A stretch of DNA of 64,000 bases from Sphingomonas carotinifaciens (lineage in GTDB: Bacteria; Pseudomonadota; Alphaproteobacteria; Sphingomonadales; Sphingomonadaceae). Position numbers and translations under genes: made by a program. The stretch spans positions 620,001 through 684,000 of the forward strand of contig NZ_WSUT01000005.1 of assembly GCF_009789535.1 (NCBI RefSeq). The letters are read 5' to 3'. The notes under the pieces are model-generated. The model was given only the letters and a program-made list of their open reading frames with translations, ran no database searches and was not told where the DNA came from. Positions 37,961 to 46,978 of the stretch are shown here, piece after piece (the stretch's first letter is position 1; every line of letters begins with the position of its first letter).

Positions 37961-38739
37961 GCCGCCGCCTTTGCAGCAGCGGGCAAGCGAGAGATCAGTT
38001 CGCGAGCCAAGGCGATATAGGCCTGGCTTCCAACGCAACGATGATCGTAGATCAGCGCCGGCAAGCCATGACTGGGTGCCTCCGATAATCGCACGTTACG
38101 TGGAATCACGGTTTCGAACACCACTCCCCCCAATACTGCGCGCACGTCTGCCGCGACATGATCCGTCAGACGGTTTCGGCGGTCGTACATGGTCAACGCG
38201 ACACCCATGATAGACAGGCCCGGATTGAAGCGGGCGCGGATGCGTTCCACCGTCGTCAGCAACTGCGACAGACCTTCCAGCGCAAAAAACTCACATTGCA
38301 GGGGTACGAACAACGCGTGCGAGGCGACCATCGCGTTGATCGTCAACAAGCCCAACGAGGGCGGGCAATCGATCAAGACGATATCCCATTGGCCGGAAGA
38401 CGCCCGCATCGCGCGATCCAGCCGGTGCGTGCGCTCCTCGAAATCGACCAGCTCGATCTCTGCCCCCGACAGATCCACGGTTGCAGGGAGAAGGTCGAGC
38501 CGTGGCACCCGGCTCTGCATGACAGCCTGGTCGACACCCACTTCGCCCATAAGCACGTGATAACTGGACCAAGCCCGCTCACCATGGCTGACGCCCAGCC
38601 CGGTCGATGCATTCCCTTGAGGATCGAAATCGATCAGCAAAACATGCAGTCCGGTTGCGGCCAAAGCCGTTCCCAGATTGATGGCTGACGTGGTTTTTCC
38701 CACCCCACCTTTTTGATTGGCCACAGCGACACAGATCAT
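37957..38739 (-). CDS. parA: Chromosome partitioning ATPase ParA
   Basis: 260 residues: deviant Walker A NQKGGVGKTTSAIN, IDFDPQGNASTGLG, and Walker B IVLIDCPPSLGLLT. Without an N-terminal DNA-binding extension it is the chromosomal (type Ia small) ParA that moves ParB-parS complexes. The start overlaps the rsmG stop (ATGA). Confidence 0.97.
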   Translation of the reverse strand: MICVAVANQKGGVGKTTSAINLGTALAATGLHVLLIDFDPQGNASTGLGVSHGERAWSSYHVLMGEVGVDQAVMQSRVPRLDLLPATVDLSGAEIELVDFEERTHRLDRAMRASSGQWDIVLIDCPPSLGLLTINAMVASHALFVPLQCEFFALEGLSQLLTTVERIRARFNPGLSIMGVALTMYDRRNRLTDHVAADVRAVLGGVVFETVIPRNVRLSEAPSHGLPALIYDHRCVGSQAYIALARELISRLPAAAKAAA

Positions 38740-39350
38740 TTGGCACGTACTCGATCGAGGATCACGATCGACGATTCCGTCGAGGTGACGCTATGTTCCA
38801 CGTGAAACACAAACTGCCAATTCTGGCGCAGACCGTCCAGATCGCGTTCGTCAAAGCGGCCACGCGGGAGCAGCCACCGCGTATCCCGTTTGCCGCAGTG
38901 TGCTGCCGTGCGCAAAAGGTTTTCGATCGTCGCGACAGCACGGGCCGAAATTATATCGGCTTGTTCGTTGACGGCTTCGATCTTGCTGGCATGCACCACT
39001 ACGCGGTCGCCAATACCGAACCGCTCGACACATTCCGCGAGAAAAGCAGCGCGGCGTTTGCGAGGCTCCACCAAGGTAACATGCCCGCCCCAGGCGAGCG
39101 CCACCACCATTCCCGGAAAGCCGCCGCCCGTCCCGATATCGATCCACCGATTGGCACCCTTGGGCAAAAACGACAGCAACTGCGCCGAATCCAGGGCATG
39201 ACGTGACCACATCGTATCGAGCGTAGAAGGCGAGACCAGATTCTGTTGCCCGTTTTCATGGGCAACCATCGCAAGGAATGTCCCGATCCGATCGACCGCA
39301 GCCACGCCATGACGCGCGGCGATCCAGGCCTGCGCATCCTGCTCCGTCAT
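38736..39350 (-). CDS. rsmG: 16S rRNA (guanine527-N7)-methyltransferase
   Basis: 204 residues. The SAM-binding motif [16 protein letters not shown] and [16 protein letters not shown] are clear; the central part contains the SAxxVATIE-type [12 protein letters not shown]. RsmG makes m7G527 in 16S rRNA. The C-terminal FVFHVEH is encoded by the parS site at 38794-38809. It overlaps mnmG by four bases. Confidence 0.96.
   Translation of the reverse strand: MTEQDAQAWIAARHGVAAVDRIGTFLAMVAHENGQQNLVSPSTLDTMWSRHALDSAQLLSFLPKGANRWIDIGTGGGFPGMVVALAWGGHVTLVEPRKRRAAFLAECVERFGIGDRVVVHASKIEAVNEQADIISARAVATIENLLRTAAHCGKRDTRWLLPRGRFDERDLDGLRQNWQFVFHVEHSVTSTESSIVILDRVRAK
38794..38809. promoter_or_regulatory. 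parS centromere site inside rsmG
   Basis: TGTTCCACGTGAAACA matches the canonical 16-bp parS (the reverse complement is TGTTTCACGTGGAACA). It lies within the 3' part of rsmG, as in many bacteria, and encodes FHVEH in RsmG. It is a ParB loading site. Confidence 0.96.
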
Positions 39351-41179
39351 GCTGCCCGCTTCCGGGCGTGCAGCAATACCGCGGACAGCGCAGCTGGAGT
39401 GATGCCGCGAATACGCGATGCCGCAGCCAGTGAGGCGGGTTGCGCGAGCGAGAGGCGATCGATCATTTCCTGCGAAAGCCCCGGTACGGTGGCGTAGGCC
39501 AGGTCGCTCGGCAACATGATCGCTTCGTCCGCGCGAAGCCGGGCAACCTCCTCAACCTGCCGTTCCACATACGGAGCATAGCGCGCATCCTCGAGCGTCT
39601 CGGCGACCACCGCCGGCTCGACGTCGACCATGCCATTCATGACGTGGTCCAAGGTCACGGTCTCGAAACGCAGCCATTCATATGCGGTACGCCGTGATCC
39701 ATCCTGTGCAACGCTGGCGCCTTGGCGAGCCAGATCGGCCGCAGTCCGCATCGCCGACAGCTCCTCCCGCAGCTGCTCGCGTTGCCGCATCCGATCCGCC
39801 TGATGTGCCGCTCGCTCCGCGCTCAGACACCCTGACGCTCTGGCGATCGGCCCAAGACGCGTCTCGGCATTATCCGCACGAAGCGACAATCGGTACTCCG
39901 CGCGAGCGGTGAGCATGCGATAGGGCTCGGTTACGCCCTGCAATATAAGATCATCGATCATCACTCCGGTATAGCTGGACGCGCGATCCAAGATCACCGG
40001 AGCCATGGCACAGGCATGTGCCGCCGCGTTCAATCCGGCGACCAAGCCCTGGCCGGCGGCCTCTTCATACCCCGTCGTGCCGTTAATCTGTCCGGCACAG
40101 AATACGCCGTCAATCGCACGCAACGCTAAATGCCCGTCCAGCGCACGCGGATCGATGTGGTCATATTCCACGGCATAACCAGGCACGGTGATCCGGGCGC
40201 GTTCCAGCCCTGGCATGCTGGCGATCATCGACTCCTGCACATCGGTAGGCAGCGAGGTAGACAATCCATTGGGATATACGAGCGGGTCATCCAGACCCTC
40301 GGGCTCCAGAAAGATCTGATGACTGTCGCGGTCGGCAAAGCGTTTGATCTTGTCCTCGATCGATGGACAATATCGCGGCCCGTTGGCCTCGATCGCGCCG
40401 GTGAATAGCGGAGACCGATCGAATGCCTCCGCTATGATAGCGTGGGTCTGCGGCGTCGTCCGCGTGATCGCGCAGGCAATCTGGGGAAGCGGACGCGAGC
40501 CGGTCATAGGCGACATCGTCCAAGGTTCGCTGTCCGACGGCTGTTCCGGCAATGCGGCCCAGTCGATCGTCCGCCCATCCAGTCGTGGCGGCGTCCCGGT
40601 CTTCATCCGCGCCATAGGCAGATCAAGGGCACGGAGCTGCTCGGCCATCCGACTTGCAGACCTCTCCCCTACCCGGCCCCCGGCATCACGCTCATCCCCC
40701 CGGAACAGCCGACCACCCAGAAACGTACCGGTTGCCAGCACCACCGCACGGCACGCGATGATGGTGTCATCTGCCAGACGAACGCCCGCAATCTTGCCAC
40801 GCTCAATATGAAGCGCCGCCGCTTCTCCCTCGACGATGCTCAAATTCGCCTGTTCAGAAAGCATGTGGTGGATCGCCGCAGCATAGCGCCGCCGGTCCGC
40901 CTGGACCCGTGGGCCTTGAACGGCGGTCCCTTTGCTGCGATTGAGCATACGATAATGGATCGCGGCTGCGTCCGCTGCACGACCGATCAACCCATCAAAC
41001 GCGTCGACCTCACGCACGATATGCCCCTTGCCTAAACCGCCGATGGCAGGGTTACAGGACATTGCGCCGATCGTGCGACGGTCGAAGGAAAGGAGCGCGG
41101 TTTTAGCTCCGCGCCGTGCCGAAGCGGCAGCCGCCTCGGTTCCGGCGTGCCCACCGCCGATTACCACAACATCGAACAT
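39347..41179 (-). CDS. mnmG: tRNA uridine 5-carboxymethylaminomethyl modification enzyme MnmG (GidA)
   Basis: 610 residues from [20 protein letters not shown], a Rossmann FAD motif. Conserved pieces: [57 protein letters not shown], and [14 protein letters not shown]. With MnmE it makes the cmnm5U at tRNA wobble position 34. The start overlaps none of the upstream genes, but a longer frame to 41224 exists; the internal ATG at the family start was taken. It ends overlapping rsmG. Confidence 0.97.
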   Translation of the reverse strand: MFDVVVIGGGHAGTEAAAASARRGAKTALLSFDRRTIGAMSCNPAIGGLGKGHIVREVDAFDGLIGRAADAAAIHYRMLNRSKGTAVQGPRVQADRRRYAAAIHHMLSEQANLSIVEGEAAALHIERGKIAGVRLADDTIIACRAVVLATGTFLGGRLFRGDERDAGGRVGERSASRMAEQLRALDLPMARMKTGTPPRLDGRTIDWAALPEQPSDSEPWTMSPMTGSRPLPQIACAITRTTPQTHAIIAEAFDRSPLFTGAIEANGPRYCPSIEDKIKRFADRDSHQIFLEPEGLDDPLVYPNGLSTSLPTDVQESMIASMPGLERARITVPGYAVEYDHIDPRALDGHLALRAIDGVFCAGQINGTTGYEEAAGQGLVAGLNAAAHACAMAPVILDRASSYTGVMIDDLILQGVTEPYRMLTARAEYRLSLRADNAETRLGPIARASGCLSAERAAHQADRMRQREQLREELSAMRTAADLARQGASVAQDGSRRTAYEWLRFETVTLDHVMNGMVDVEPAVVAETLEDARYAPYVERQVEEVARLRADEAIMLPSDLAYATVPGLSQEMIDRLSLAQPASLAAASRIRGITPAALSAVLLHARKRAA

Positions 41180-41226
41180 GCTGCCGCAATAGTGGAAAAT
41201 TGGCGATGGCGGAAGCCGCATCACAA

Positions 41227-41242
41227 TGTTCCACGTGGAACG
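41227..41242. promoter_or_regulatory. Second parS-like site between mnmE and mnmG
   Basis: TGTTCCACGTGGAACG matches parS at 15 of 16 bases (last base G for A), and its core TCCACGTGGA is perfectly palindromic. It sits in the 69-base gap between mnmG and mnmE, about 2.4 kb from the first site. A ParB site is likely; strength may be slightly reduced. Confidence 0.88.
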
Positions 41243-41248
41243 CTCGAG

Positions 41249-42538
41249 CTATTTGCCGAGGCAGAATCGTCCAAACAAGGCGTCCAGCATCGCCTCCGTA
41301 GCGCTAACGCCAAGCAGGTCACTGAGACGGCCTCTCGCCACTCGGAGATGCTCTGCGATCAGCAACAGGTCGGATGATGGCGCTAGCGAAAGTGCGACCG
41401 CCGCCGCACGGCACTGTTCCTGCTGATGACGCTTCAGCGCAGGACCATCGCTTCGGGGGAGAAGCGATTCTGCGCGCGCCGCAATGGCATCCCAGACGGC
41501 TGCGACGCTCACGGCATCGTCTTGCCGGACGGCCAGCTGCTTGCCACCTGGCAGTGCTTCACGACCAACGAGGTCGGCGCGGGTATGCAACCAGATCGCA
41601 TCATCCCGAGGCGGCGGCGTGTCGGCGAGCCACAATAGAATATCAGCCGCCAGGATTGCCTCTTCCGCACGGCCGATACCGATGGCCTCGACGACGTCAT
41701 CGGTTGCATCGGCAAGTCCTGCCGTATCCACGAGTAGGTAAGCGATGCCGTTGCGCACGACCCCCGCTTCGATCCGATCACGCGTTGTTCCGGCAATGGG
41801 CGATACGATTGCTGCCTCGCGCTCGCACAGCAGGTTGAGCAACGTCGACTTGCCGCTATTGGGCGGTCCACCCAGCACGATCCGCAAACCGTCATGCAGA
41901 CGATCGACCGGGGGGCGCTCGACCTCCTCCAGCATCTCGACCGCCAACGCGTCCATATCCGCCTTCAGCCGATCCAAGGATGCAGCATCGACCGGCACAT
42001 CATCCTCTTCGGCAAAATCGAGCATCGCCTCCGCACGTGCGGCCATGCCTGTCGCGCGGTCCAGCCAGTCGCGAATTCGCGCACTGACCCTGCCCTCTAC
42101 CGCGCCCATCGCCGCGACCCGCTGCCGCTCCGTCTGGGCCTCCAACAGATCGGCCAAGCCTTCGGCCTCAGTAAGATCGATACGCCCATGCACCAGCGCC
42201 CGCCGGGTAAACTCCCCTGGCTCGGCAGGGCGCATGTCCGGTAGATCGGCCAATGCCGCTTCCACCGCTGCGACAACGGCACGCCCGCCATGGCAATGCA
42301 GCTCTACCAGATCCTCCCCGGTTGCCGTCGCCGGACCGGGAAAGACCAGAACGAGGGCCCGGTCCAATATCTCGCCACGCCGGTTGCGCAATGTGCGTAT
42401 GCGGGCTTCACGTGGCCGCGGCAGCGCGCCTGCCAGTTGCGTCGCAGCCGATATTGCCGCCGGCCCACTGATCCGGAGGATAGAAATGGCCGCAGGCGGC
42501 CGGCCGCTGGATACGGCGAAGATCGTCGATGCGGTCAT
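41249..42538 (-). CDS. mnmE: tRNA modification GTPase MnmE (TrmE)
   Basis: 429 residues, slightly shorter than E. coli MnmE (454). The N-terminal tetrahydrofolate domain begins TIFAVSSGRPPAAISILR. In the G domain are P-loop GPPNSGKSTLLN, G2/G3 IAGTTRDRIEAG and DTAGLADATDD. The usual NKxD is weakly preserved: the only candidate is HTRADL. The C terminus ends FGRFCLGK with the conserved C-x-G-K. It works with MnmG on tRNA wobble uridine. Confidence 0.95.
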   Translation of the reverse strand: MTASTIFAVSSGRPPAAISILRISGPAAISAATQLAGALPRPREARIRTLRNRRGEILDRALVLVFPGPATATGEDLVELHCHGGRAVVAAVEAALADLPDMRPAEPGEFTRRALVHGRIDLTEAEGLADLLEAQTERQRVAAMGAVEGRVSARIRDWLDRATGMAARAEAMLDFAEEDDVPVDAASLDRLKADMDALAVEMLEEVERPPVDRLHDGLRIVLGGPPNSGKSTLLNLLCEREAAIVSPIAGTTRDRIEAGVVRNGIAYLLVDTAGLADATDDVVEAIGIGRAEEAILAADILLWLADTPPPRDDAIWLHTRADLVGREALPGGKQLAVRQDDAVSVAAVWDAIAARAESLLPRSDGPALKRHQQEQCRAAAVALSLAPSSDLLLIAEHLRVARGRLSDLLGVSATEAMLDALFGRFCLGK

Positions 42539-42546
42539 GACGGGTA

Positions 42547-42771
42547 TCAGCGTTGTGCCGTCTCAAACAACCGACGCCAGAACGTTACGCCTGCCTCCCC
42601 CATCGGGGCCCAGTTGCGCATCATCGATTCCATCATTTCAGGCGCGATCCCGGACTCCATCGTCTCGAGCATCAATTGCGTATATCGCTCATGGATCGGC
42701 GTCAGGTCCGGCAACCCCATGGCGCGCCGTGCCTCCTCGGGGGTGCACTCGATTTCTACATTCACCTTCAT
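42547..42771 (-). CDS. DUF6489-type small protein
   Basis: 74 residues: MKVNVEIECTPEEARRAMGL, PDLTPIHERYTQLMLETMES, and WAPMGEAGVTFWRRLFE. This matches the small family often found beside mnmE in sphingomonads. GGGGAGACAGG precedes the ATG. There is no membrane segment or catalytic motif. It lies just upstream of mnmE on the same strand (8 bases) and probably heads that operon. Function unknown. Confidence 0.85.
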   Translation of the reverse strand: MKVNVEIECTPEEARRAMGLPDLTPIHERYTQLMLETMESGIAPEMMESMMRNWAPMGEAGVTFWRRLFETAQR

Positions 42772-42888
42772 CGCACCTGTCTCCCCTGATCGAGCCGGCT
42801 TGAGCATCGCCGCACCGACAGCGCATAGGGACATATGGCCGCGGGTGCCACGCGACCGCAACGACCAAACCGAAGGAGATGCTTGGCC

Positions 42889-43587
42889 ATGACGGCAATG
42901 ATGACGGTCGAAACGCTGGAGGGTGATGCCCAGTTCGAGGCCTATTGCGCCAAACCAGCCCGGACGCCCCGCGCGGCTATCGTGGTGATCCAGGAGATAT
43001 TTGGTGTGAACGCAGGCATTCGCCGCAAGTGCGACACCCTTGCGGACGCCGGCTATCTGGCGATTGCGCCCGACCTCTTCTGGCGGCTCCGGCCAGGTAT
43101 CCAGTTGGATCCGGATGTACCCGATCAGATGCAGGAGGCGTTGGGTCTGATGGGTCGCTTCGATCAGGATGCCGGCATTCGCGATATCCAGGCGGCAATC
43201 CAAACCGCACGCCAGATGATCGGCGGCGGTAAGGTCGGTGTAGTGGGATATTGTCTGGGCGGCCGACTGGCGTTCATGAGCGCCGCGCGTACCGATACCG
43301 ACGCCAGCGTCGGCTATTACGGCGTCGGCATCGATACTCTGCTCGGCGAAAAAAATGCGATCGCGCATCCCGTTCTGCTACATGTGCCGGAAGAGGATCA
43401 CTTCGTCGACAAAGACGCGCAAGCACGCATGCATGCCGGGCTGGACGATCATCCCAAGGTCAGCTTGTATGATTATCCTGGCGAAGATCACGGCTTTGCC
43501 GCCGAGTTCGGTGCCCGCCGCTCCGAAACGGCCGCGCGATTGGCCGACGAACGTACTTCGGCGTTTTTTGCCGAGCATCTTGGTTGA
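42889..43587 (+). CDS. Dienelactone hydrolase family alpha/beta hydrolase
   Basis: 232 residues; AAGGAGAT ten bases before the ATG fixes the start. The fold is shown by AAIVVIQEIFGVNAGIRR, LAIAPDLFWR, and the nucleophile elbow GYCLGGRLAF with Cys as nucleophile (the family's G-x-C-x-G-G). The acid and base are probably Asp in PEEDHFVDK and His in DYPGEDHGFA. Members hydrolyse lactones or esters; the physiological substrate is unclear. It stands alone and is divergent from the mnmE operon. Confidence 0.9.
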   Translation: MTAMMTVETLEGDAQFEAYCAKPARTPRAAIVVIQEIFGVNAGIRRKCDTLADAGYLAIAPDLFWRLRPGIQLDPDVPDQMQEALGLMGRFDQDAGIRDIQAAIQTARQMIGGGKVGVVGYCLGGRLAFMSAARTDTDASVGYYGVGIDTLLGEKNAIAHPVLLHVPEEDHFVDKDAQARMHAGLDDHPKVSLYDYPGEDHGFAAEFGARRSETAARLADERTSAFFAEHLG

Positions 43588-43687
43588 TGCCGTCATCGTG
43601 CCGGATGAAGACATTCGCCATTCCATAGAATGCTTGCCATTTTACATCTGAAATGATCATCATCCTCCATCGGTTTGGGGGAGCCGC

Positions 43688-45052
43688 ATGGGGGATTTTG
43701 CTCTACTCGATGTCATCGCTCGCGAGGCGATGTTGTTTGCCGGTGTCGGTCTGCTGATTGGCGGTCTGGACGATTTCGCGATCGACCTGATCTACCTGCT
43801 ACGCCGCTTGTGGACACGCCGCCGACCGCGAACGTGGCTGACGACACTTCCGTGTCCAAAGCAGCCCGGACGCATCGTCATCTTCGTTCCCGCCTGGGAC
43901 GAGGTCGCCGTTATCGGACACATGCTGACCAATGCATTGGCGCGGTTCGACCATGCCGACTACCGCATCTATGTCGGCGTCTACCCCAACGATCAGCCGA
44001 CGATCGATGCTGCCGTCGCCGTGGCGCATGGCGATCACCGTGTCCGGATCGTCATAGGCGACAAGCCTGGCCCAACCACGAAGGCGGATTGTCTTAATAC
44101 GCTTTGGCGCGAGTTGCTGGCTGATGAACGGGTCGAGGGGGTGTTCGCCAAGGCTGTCGTGCTGCATGACTCGGAAGACGTCGTTCATCCTGCCGAACTC
44201 CGCATCTTCGACACTCTGATTGAAGGGCGGGCGGTGGTGCAGGTGCCTGTCCTTCCGCTCATCAAACATGGTTCTCGCCTGGTGTCCGGCCATTACGCCG
44301 ACGAGTTCGCAGAAGCCCATACAAAGCAGTTGATCGTGCGCACGGCGCTGGGCGCAGGGTTGCCGCTGGCGGGGACGGGTTGTGCCATTGCCCCGGCCAT
44401 GCTCGCCAGGGTGGCGGCGTTACGTGGTGGCGATCCGTTCGATGCCACGAGCCTGACCGAGGACTATGAACTGGGCTTGCGCATCGCCGAACTGGGCGGC
44501 GAAGGCCTGTTCGCGCGAGTGCATCAGGACGAAGGGCAGGTCGTCGCGGTGCGCGCCTATTTCCCCGGCGACCTGGTCTCCGCCATTCGACAAAAGGCAC
44601 GGTGGATGACCGGCATCGCCTTTGCCGGCTGGGATCGCACCGGCTGGGCTGGCCCATTCGCGTTGAGTGATCATTGGATGCGAATGCGCGATCGGCGCGC
44701 GCCGGTGGCCATGCTCGTTCTGGCAACTGCCTATATCGGGCTTCTGCTGTGGGGTATCGCTGCCCTGATTCACCTGATCCGCAGCACGACGCCGCCCGAG
44801 CCCAGCCCCCTGCTCAACGACTTCATCTTCTGGAACGCTCTGCTGCTATGCTGGCGTCTGGCGATGCGGATGACGTTCACCGGCCGGGTCTATGGCTGGC
44901 AAGAAGCGTTGTGGTCGGTACCCCGCTTTATCGTCGGCAACTTCGTCGCACTCGCCGCGGCCCCGCGTGCGTTGCTGCGTTATGCCGGCATTCTGCGCGG
45001 CCATGCGCCGGTATGGGACAAGACCCAGCATGAATTCCCGGACGCAGCCTGA
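43688..45052 (+). CDS. Membrane glycosyltransferase, NfrB-like (N4 adsorption protein B family)
   Basis: 454 residues. One N-terminal TM (AMLFAGVGLLIGGLDDFAID), then a GT2 catalytic domain (RIVIFVPAWDEVAVIG; VLHDSEDVVHP with the acidic metal site; TSLTEDYELGLRIAELGG; RQKARWMTG), then TMs (APVAMLVLATAYIGLLLWGI and later). This is the pattern of NfrB, the inner-membrane c-di-GMP-regulated transferase that makes a surface glycan. The long MshEN-like C-terminal c-di-GMP domain of E. coli NfrB is missing, so this is a shortened form. The next gene begins two bases after it. Confidence 0.82.
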   Translation: MGDFALLDVIAREAMLFAGVGLLIGGLDDFAIDLIYLLRRLWTRRRPRTWLTTLPCPKQPGRIVIFVPAWDEVAVIGHMLTNALARFDHADYRIYVGVYPNDQPTIDAAVAVAHGDHRVRIVIGDKPGPTTKADCLNTLWRELLADERVEGVFAKAVVLHDSEDVVHPAELRIFDTLIEGRAVVQVPVLPLIKHGSRLVSGHYADEFAEAHTKQLIVRTALGAGLPLAGTGCAIAPAMLARVAALRGGDPFDATSLTEDYELGLRIAELGGEGLFARVHQDEGQVVAVRAYFPGDLVSAIRQKARWMTGIAFAGWDRTGWAGPFALSDHWMRMRDRRAPVAMLVLATAYIGLLLWGIAALIHLIRSTTPPEPSPLLNDFIFWNALLLCWRLAMRMTFTGRVYGWQEALWSVPRFIVGNFVALAAAPRALLRYAGILRGHAPVWDKTQHEFPDAA

Positions 45053-45054
45053 AC

Positions 45055-46029
45055 ATGGCTGCCGGGAGGCCGCTCCGCTTCCTCCTCTTGGTCACAGGCG
45101 GTTGGACAGTTGCACGCACGCTGTTCGTGCTGTGGCCATCGGCCTCACCGGAGGCCGTGGGCACGCTGCTCTTCCCTCCGGCCGAGGCGTCGGCAGTGCC
45201 CGTCCCGCGCGAGCCGATAGCCGTTCCATTCCCGCCCCTGTTCAGACATCACCGATCCGAACCCCTGCCCGCGATCACGACCATTGTTCATTCCGATCCA
45301 CCAGCGAAGGACCTGACGGTCCAGCCATCTCGCACGATTCCGGTGGATGCCGTGCAAACAACGCCGGGCATGATCCCGCCTCCGCTATTTCCCACCCCAC
45401 GCCCTACCCCGCCTTCCCGATGGGCTGCCAGTGCCTGGGCGATCGCAAGAGGTGGCGGGAACACCTCCCTGCTCGGTGGGCAGCTGGGCGGGTCGCAGGC
45501 GGGCGTAAGGCTGACCTATGCCGTGCAAAAGCAGGTCGCTTTGGCAGGAAGGTTGGCGGGGCCATTGGAGGGACGCGGCCGGGAAGCGGCGGTGGGCGTG
45601 GAGTGGCGGCCGACGCGACTTCCGGTGCGATTAATCGCGGAACAACGTTTCGGTCTGGACGGAAATCCCGGTGGACCAACCGCCATGATCGTTGGCGGCA
45701 TCGACCCGACGCCGATCGCTGCCGGCTTCAACCTTGAGGCTTACGCACAGGCTGGCGTGGTCGTTCGCGCAAGGGTTGATGGATTTGCCGATGGTGCGAT
45801 GCGCGTCACGCATGCACTGACGAAGGGAAGCGTTCGGGTCGATCTGGGCATGGGCATATGGGGCGGGGCACAGCCCGGGGCGCGGCGGCTGGATACCGGG
45901 CCGACCCTGGGTGTCTCGGTGCCTGTGGCCGGGCAGCGCATGCGGCTGTCGCTCGACTGGCGCCAACGGATCGCCGGGGATGCCGCACCGGGCTCGGGAC
46001 CGGCACTTTCGATCGGCACCGATTTCTGA
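45055..46029 (+). CDS. Exported protein with NfrA C-terminal-like domain
   Basis: 324 residues: one hydrophobic N-terminal segment (PLRFLLLVTGGWTVARTLFV), a long Pro/Ala-rich region to about residue 120, then a Gly-rich beta domain (SLLGGQLGGSQAGVRLTYAV; VEWRPTRLPVRLIAEQRFGL; MRLSLDWRQRIAGDA; ending GPALSIGTDF). The beta domain resembles the C-terminal domain of NfrA, the outer-membrane partner of NfrB, and the neighbour fits. A terminal Phe suggests an outer-membrane barrel. The pair is probably one system, but the TPR region of full NfrA is absent. Confidence 0.65.
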   Translation: MAAGRPLRFLLLVTGGWTVARTLFVLWPSASPEAVGTLLFPPAEASAVPVPREPIAVPFPPLFRHHRSEPLPAITTIVHSDPPAKDLTVQPSRTIPVDAVQTTPGMIPPPLFPTPRPTPPSRWAASAWAIARGGGNTSLLGGQLGGSQAGVRLTYAVQKQVALAGRLAGPLEGRGREAAVGVEWRPTRLPVRLIAEQRFGLDGNPGGPTAMIVGGIDPTPIAAGFNLEAYAQAGVVVRARVDGFADGAMRVTHALTKGSVRVDLGMGIWGGAQPGARRLDTGPTLGVSVPVAGQRMRLSLDWRQRIAGDAAPGSGPALSIGTDF

Positions 46030-46063
46030 GGCATCGGCTGTCCGGGGCTGTATAAAGCGCGTC

Positions 46064-46978
46064 GTGGACCTGTATCTTCCCATCGCCAACCTGTCGGTCA
46101 ATGCGCTGGTGATCATCGCGCTGGGTGGGGGCGTAGGCCTGCTGTCCGGCATGTTCGGCGTCGGCGGCGGGTTCCTGACAACGCCGCTGCTGATCGTCTA
46201 CGGCATTCCGCCGACCGTCGCCGCCGCGTCGGCCGCCAGCCAAGTGACGGGCGCCAGCGTGTCGGGCGTGTTCGCGCACTGGCGCCGTGGCGGCGTCGAC
46301 GTGAAGATGGGTGGCGTGCTGGTCGCGGGCGGCGTCGTCGGGTCGTTCGCGGGTGCCGGCATCTTCCGGTTGCTCCAGGCGAGCGGGCAGATCGATACGG
46401 TGATCGCCATCGTCTATGTGCTGATGCTGGGATCGATCGGATCGATGATGGCGCGCGAAGCGGTGCAGGCGATCCTGGCGCGCCGCCGTGGGCACGCGGG
46501 GGCAGCCGCGCGGCGGCGACACCATCCGCTGGTCGCCGCCCTCCCCTTCCGCACGCGCTTTTATGCCTCGGGCCTCTACATCTCGCCGCTCGCACCGCTG
46601 CTGCTCGGCTTCTTTACCGGCATATTGACGATCCTGCTGGGTGTCGGCGGCGGGTTCATCCTGGTGCCGGCGATGATCTACCTGCTGGGCATGGCGACCA
46701 GCGTGGTGCTGGGCACGTCGCTGTTCCAGACGCTCTTCGTCACCGCGGCAGCGACGATGGTGCACGCGACTACGACCAAGGCGGTCGATATCGTGCTGGC
46801 CGGATTGCTGCTGATCGGATCGGTGACGGGGGCGCAACTGGGCGCCAAGTTCGCGTCGCGGGCCAGGCCCGAATATCTGCGGCTGGCACTCGCGATCATC
46901 GTGCTGCTGGTGGGTACGCGCATCCTGCTCGGGCTGGTATGGCGGCCGGAGGAGATCTTCACGGTCGAACTGTCGTGA
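46064..46978 (+). CDS. TauE/SafE-family permease
   Basis: 304 residues from GTG (VDLYLPIANLSVN). Eight or so TMs with the duplicated family motif: GVGLLSGMFGVGGGFLTTPLL in the first half and GILTILLGVGGGFILVPAMI in the second. The family exports or imports sulfite, organosulfonates or similar anions. A ~15-residue cytoplasmic Arg-rich loop (AILARRRGHAGAAARRRHH) lies in the middle. The stop is overlapped by the next gene (GTGA), which encodes TIGR02186, the usual partner. Confidence 0.9.
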   Translation: MDLYLPIANLSVNALVIIALGGGVGLLSGMFGVGGGFLTTPLLIVYGIPPTVAAASAASQVTGASVSGVFAHWRRGGVDVKMGGVLVAGGVVGSFAGAGIFRLLQASGQIDTVIAIVYVLMLGSIGSMMAREAVQAILARRRGHAGAAARRRHHPLVAALPFRTRFYASGLYISPLAPLLLGFFTGILTILLGVGGGFILVPAMIYLLGMATSVVLGTSLFQTLFVTAAATMVHATTTKAVDIVLAGLLLIGSVTGAQLGAKFASRARPEYLRLALAIIVLLVGTRILLGLVWRPEEIFTVELS

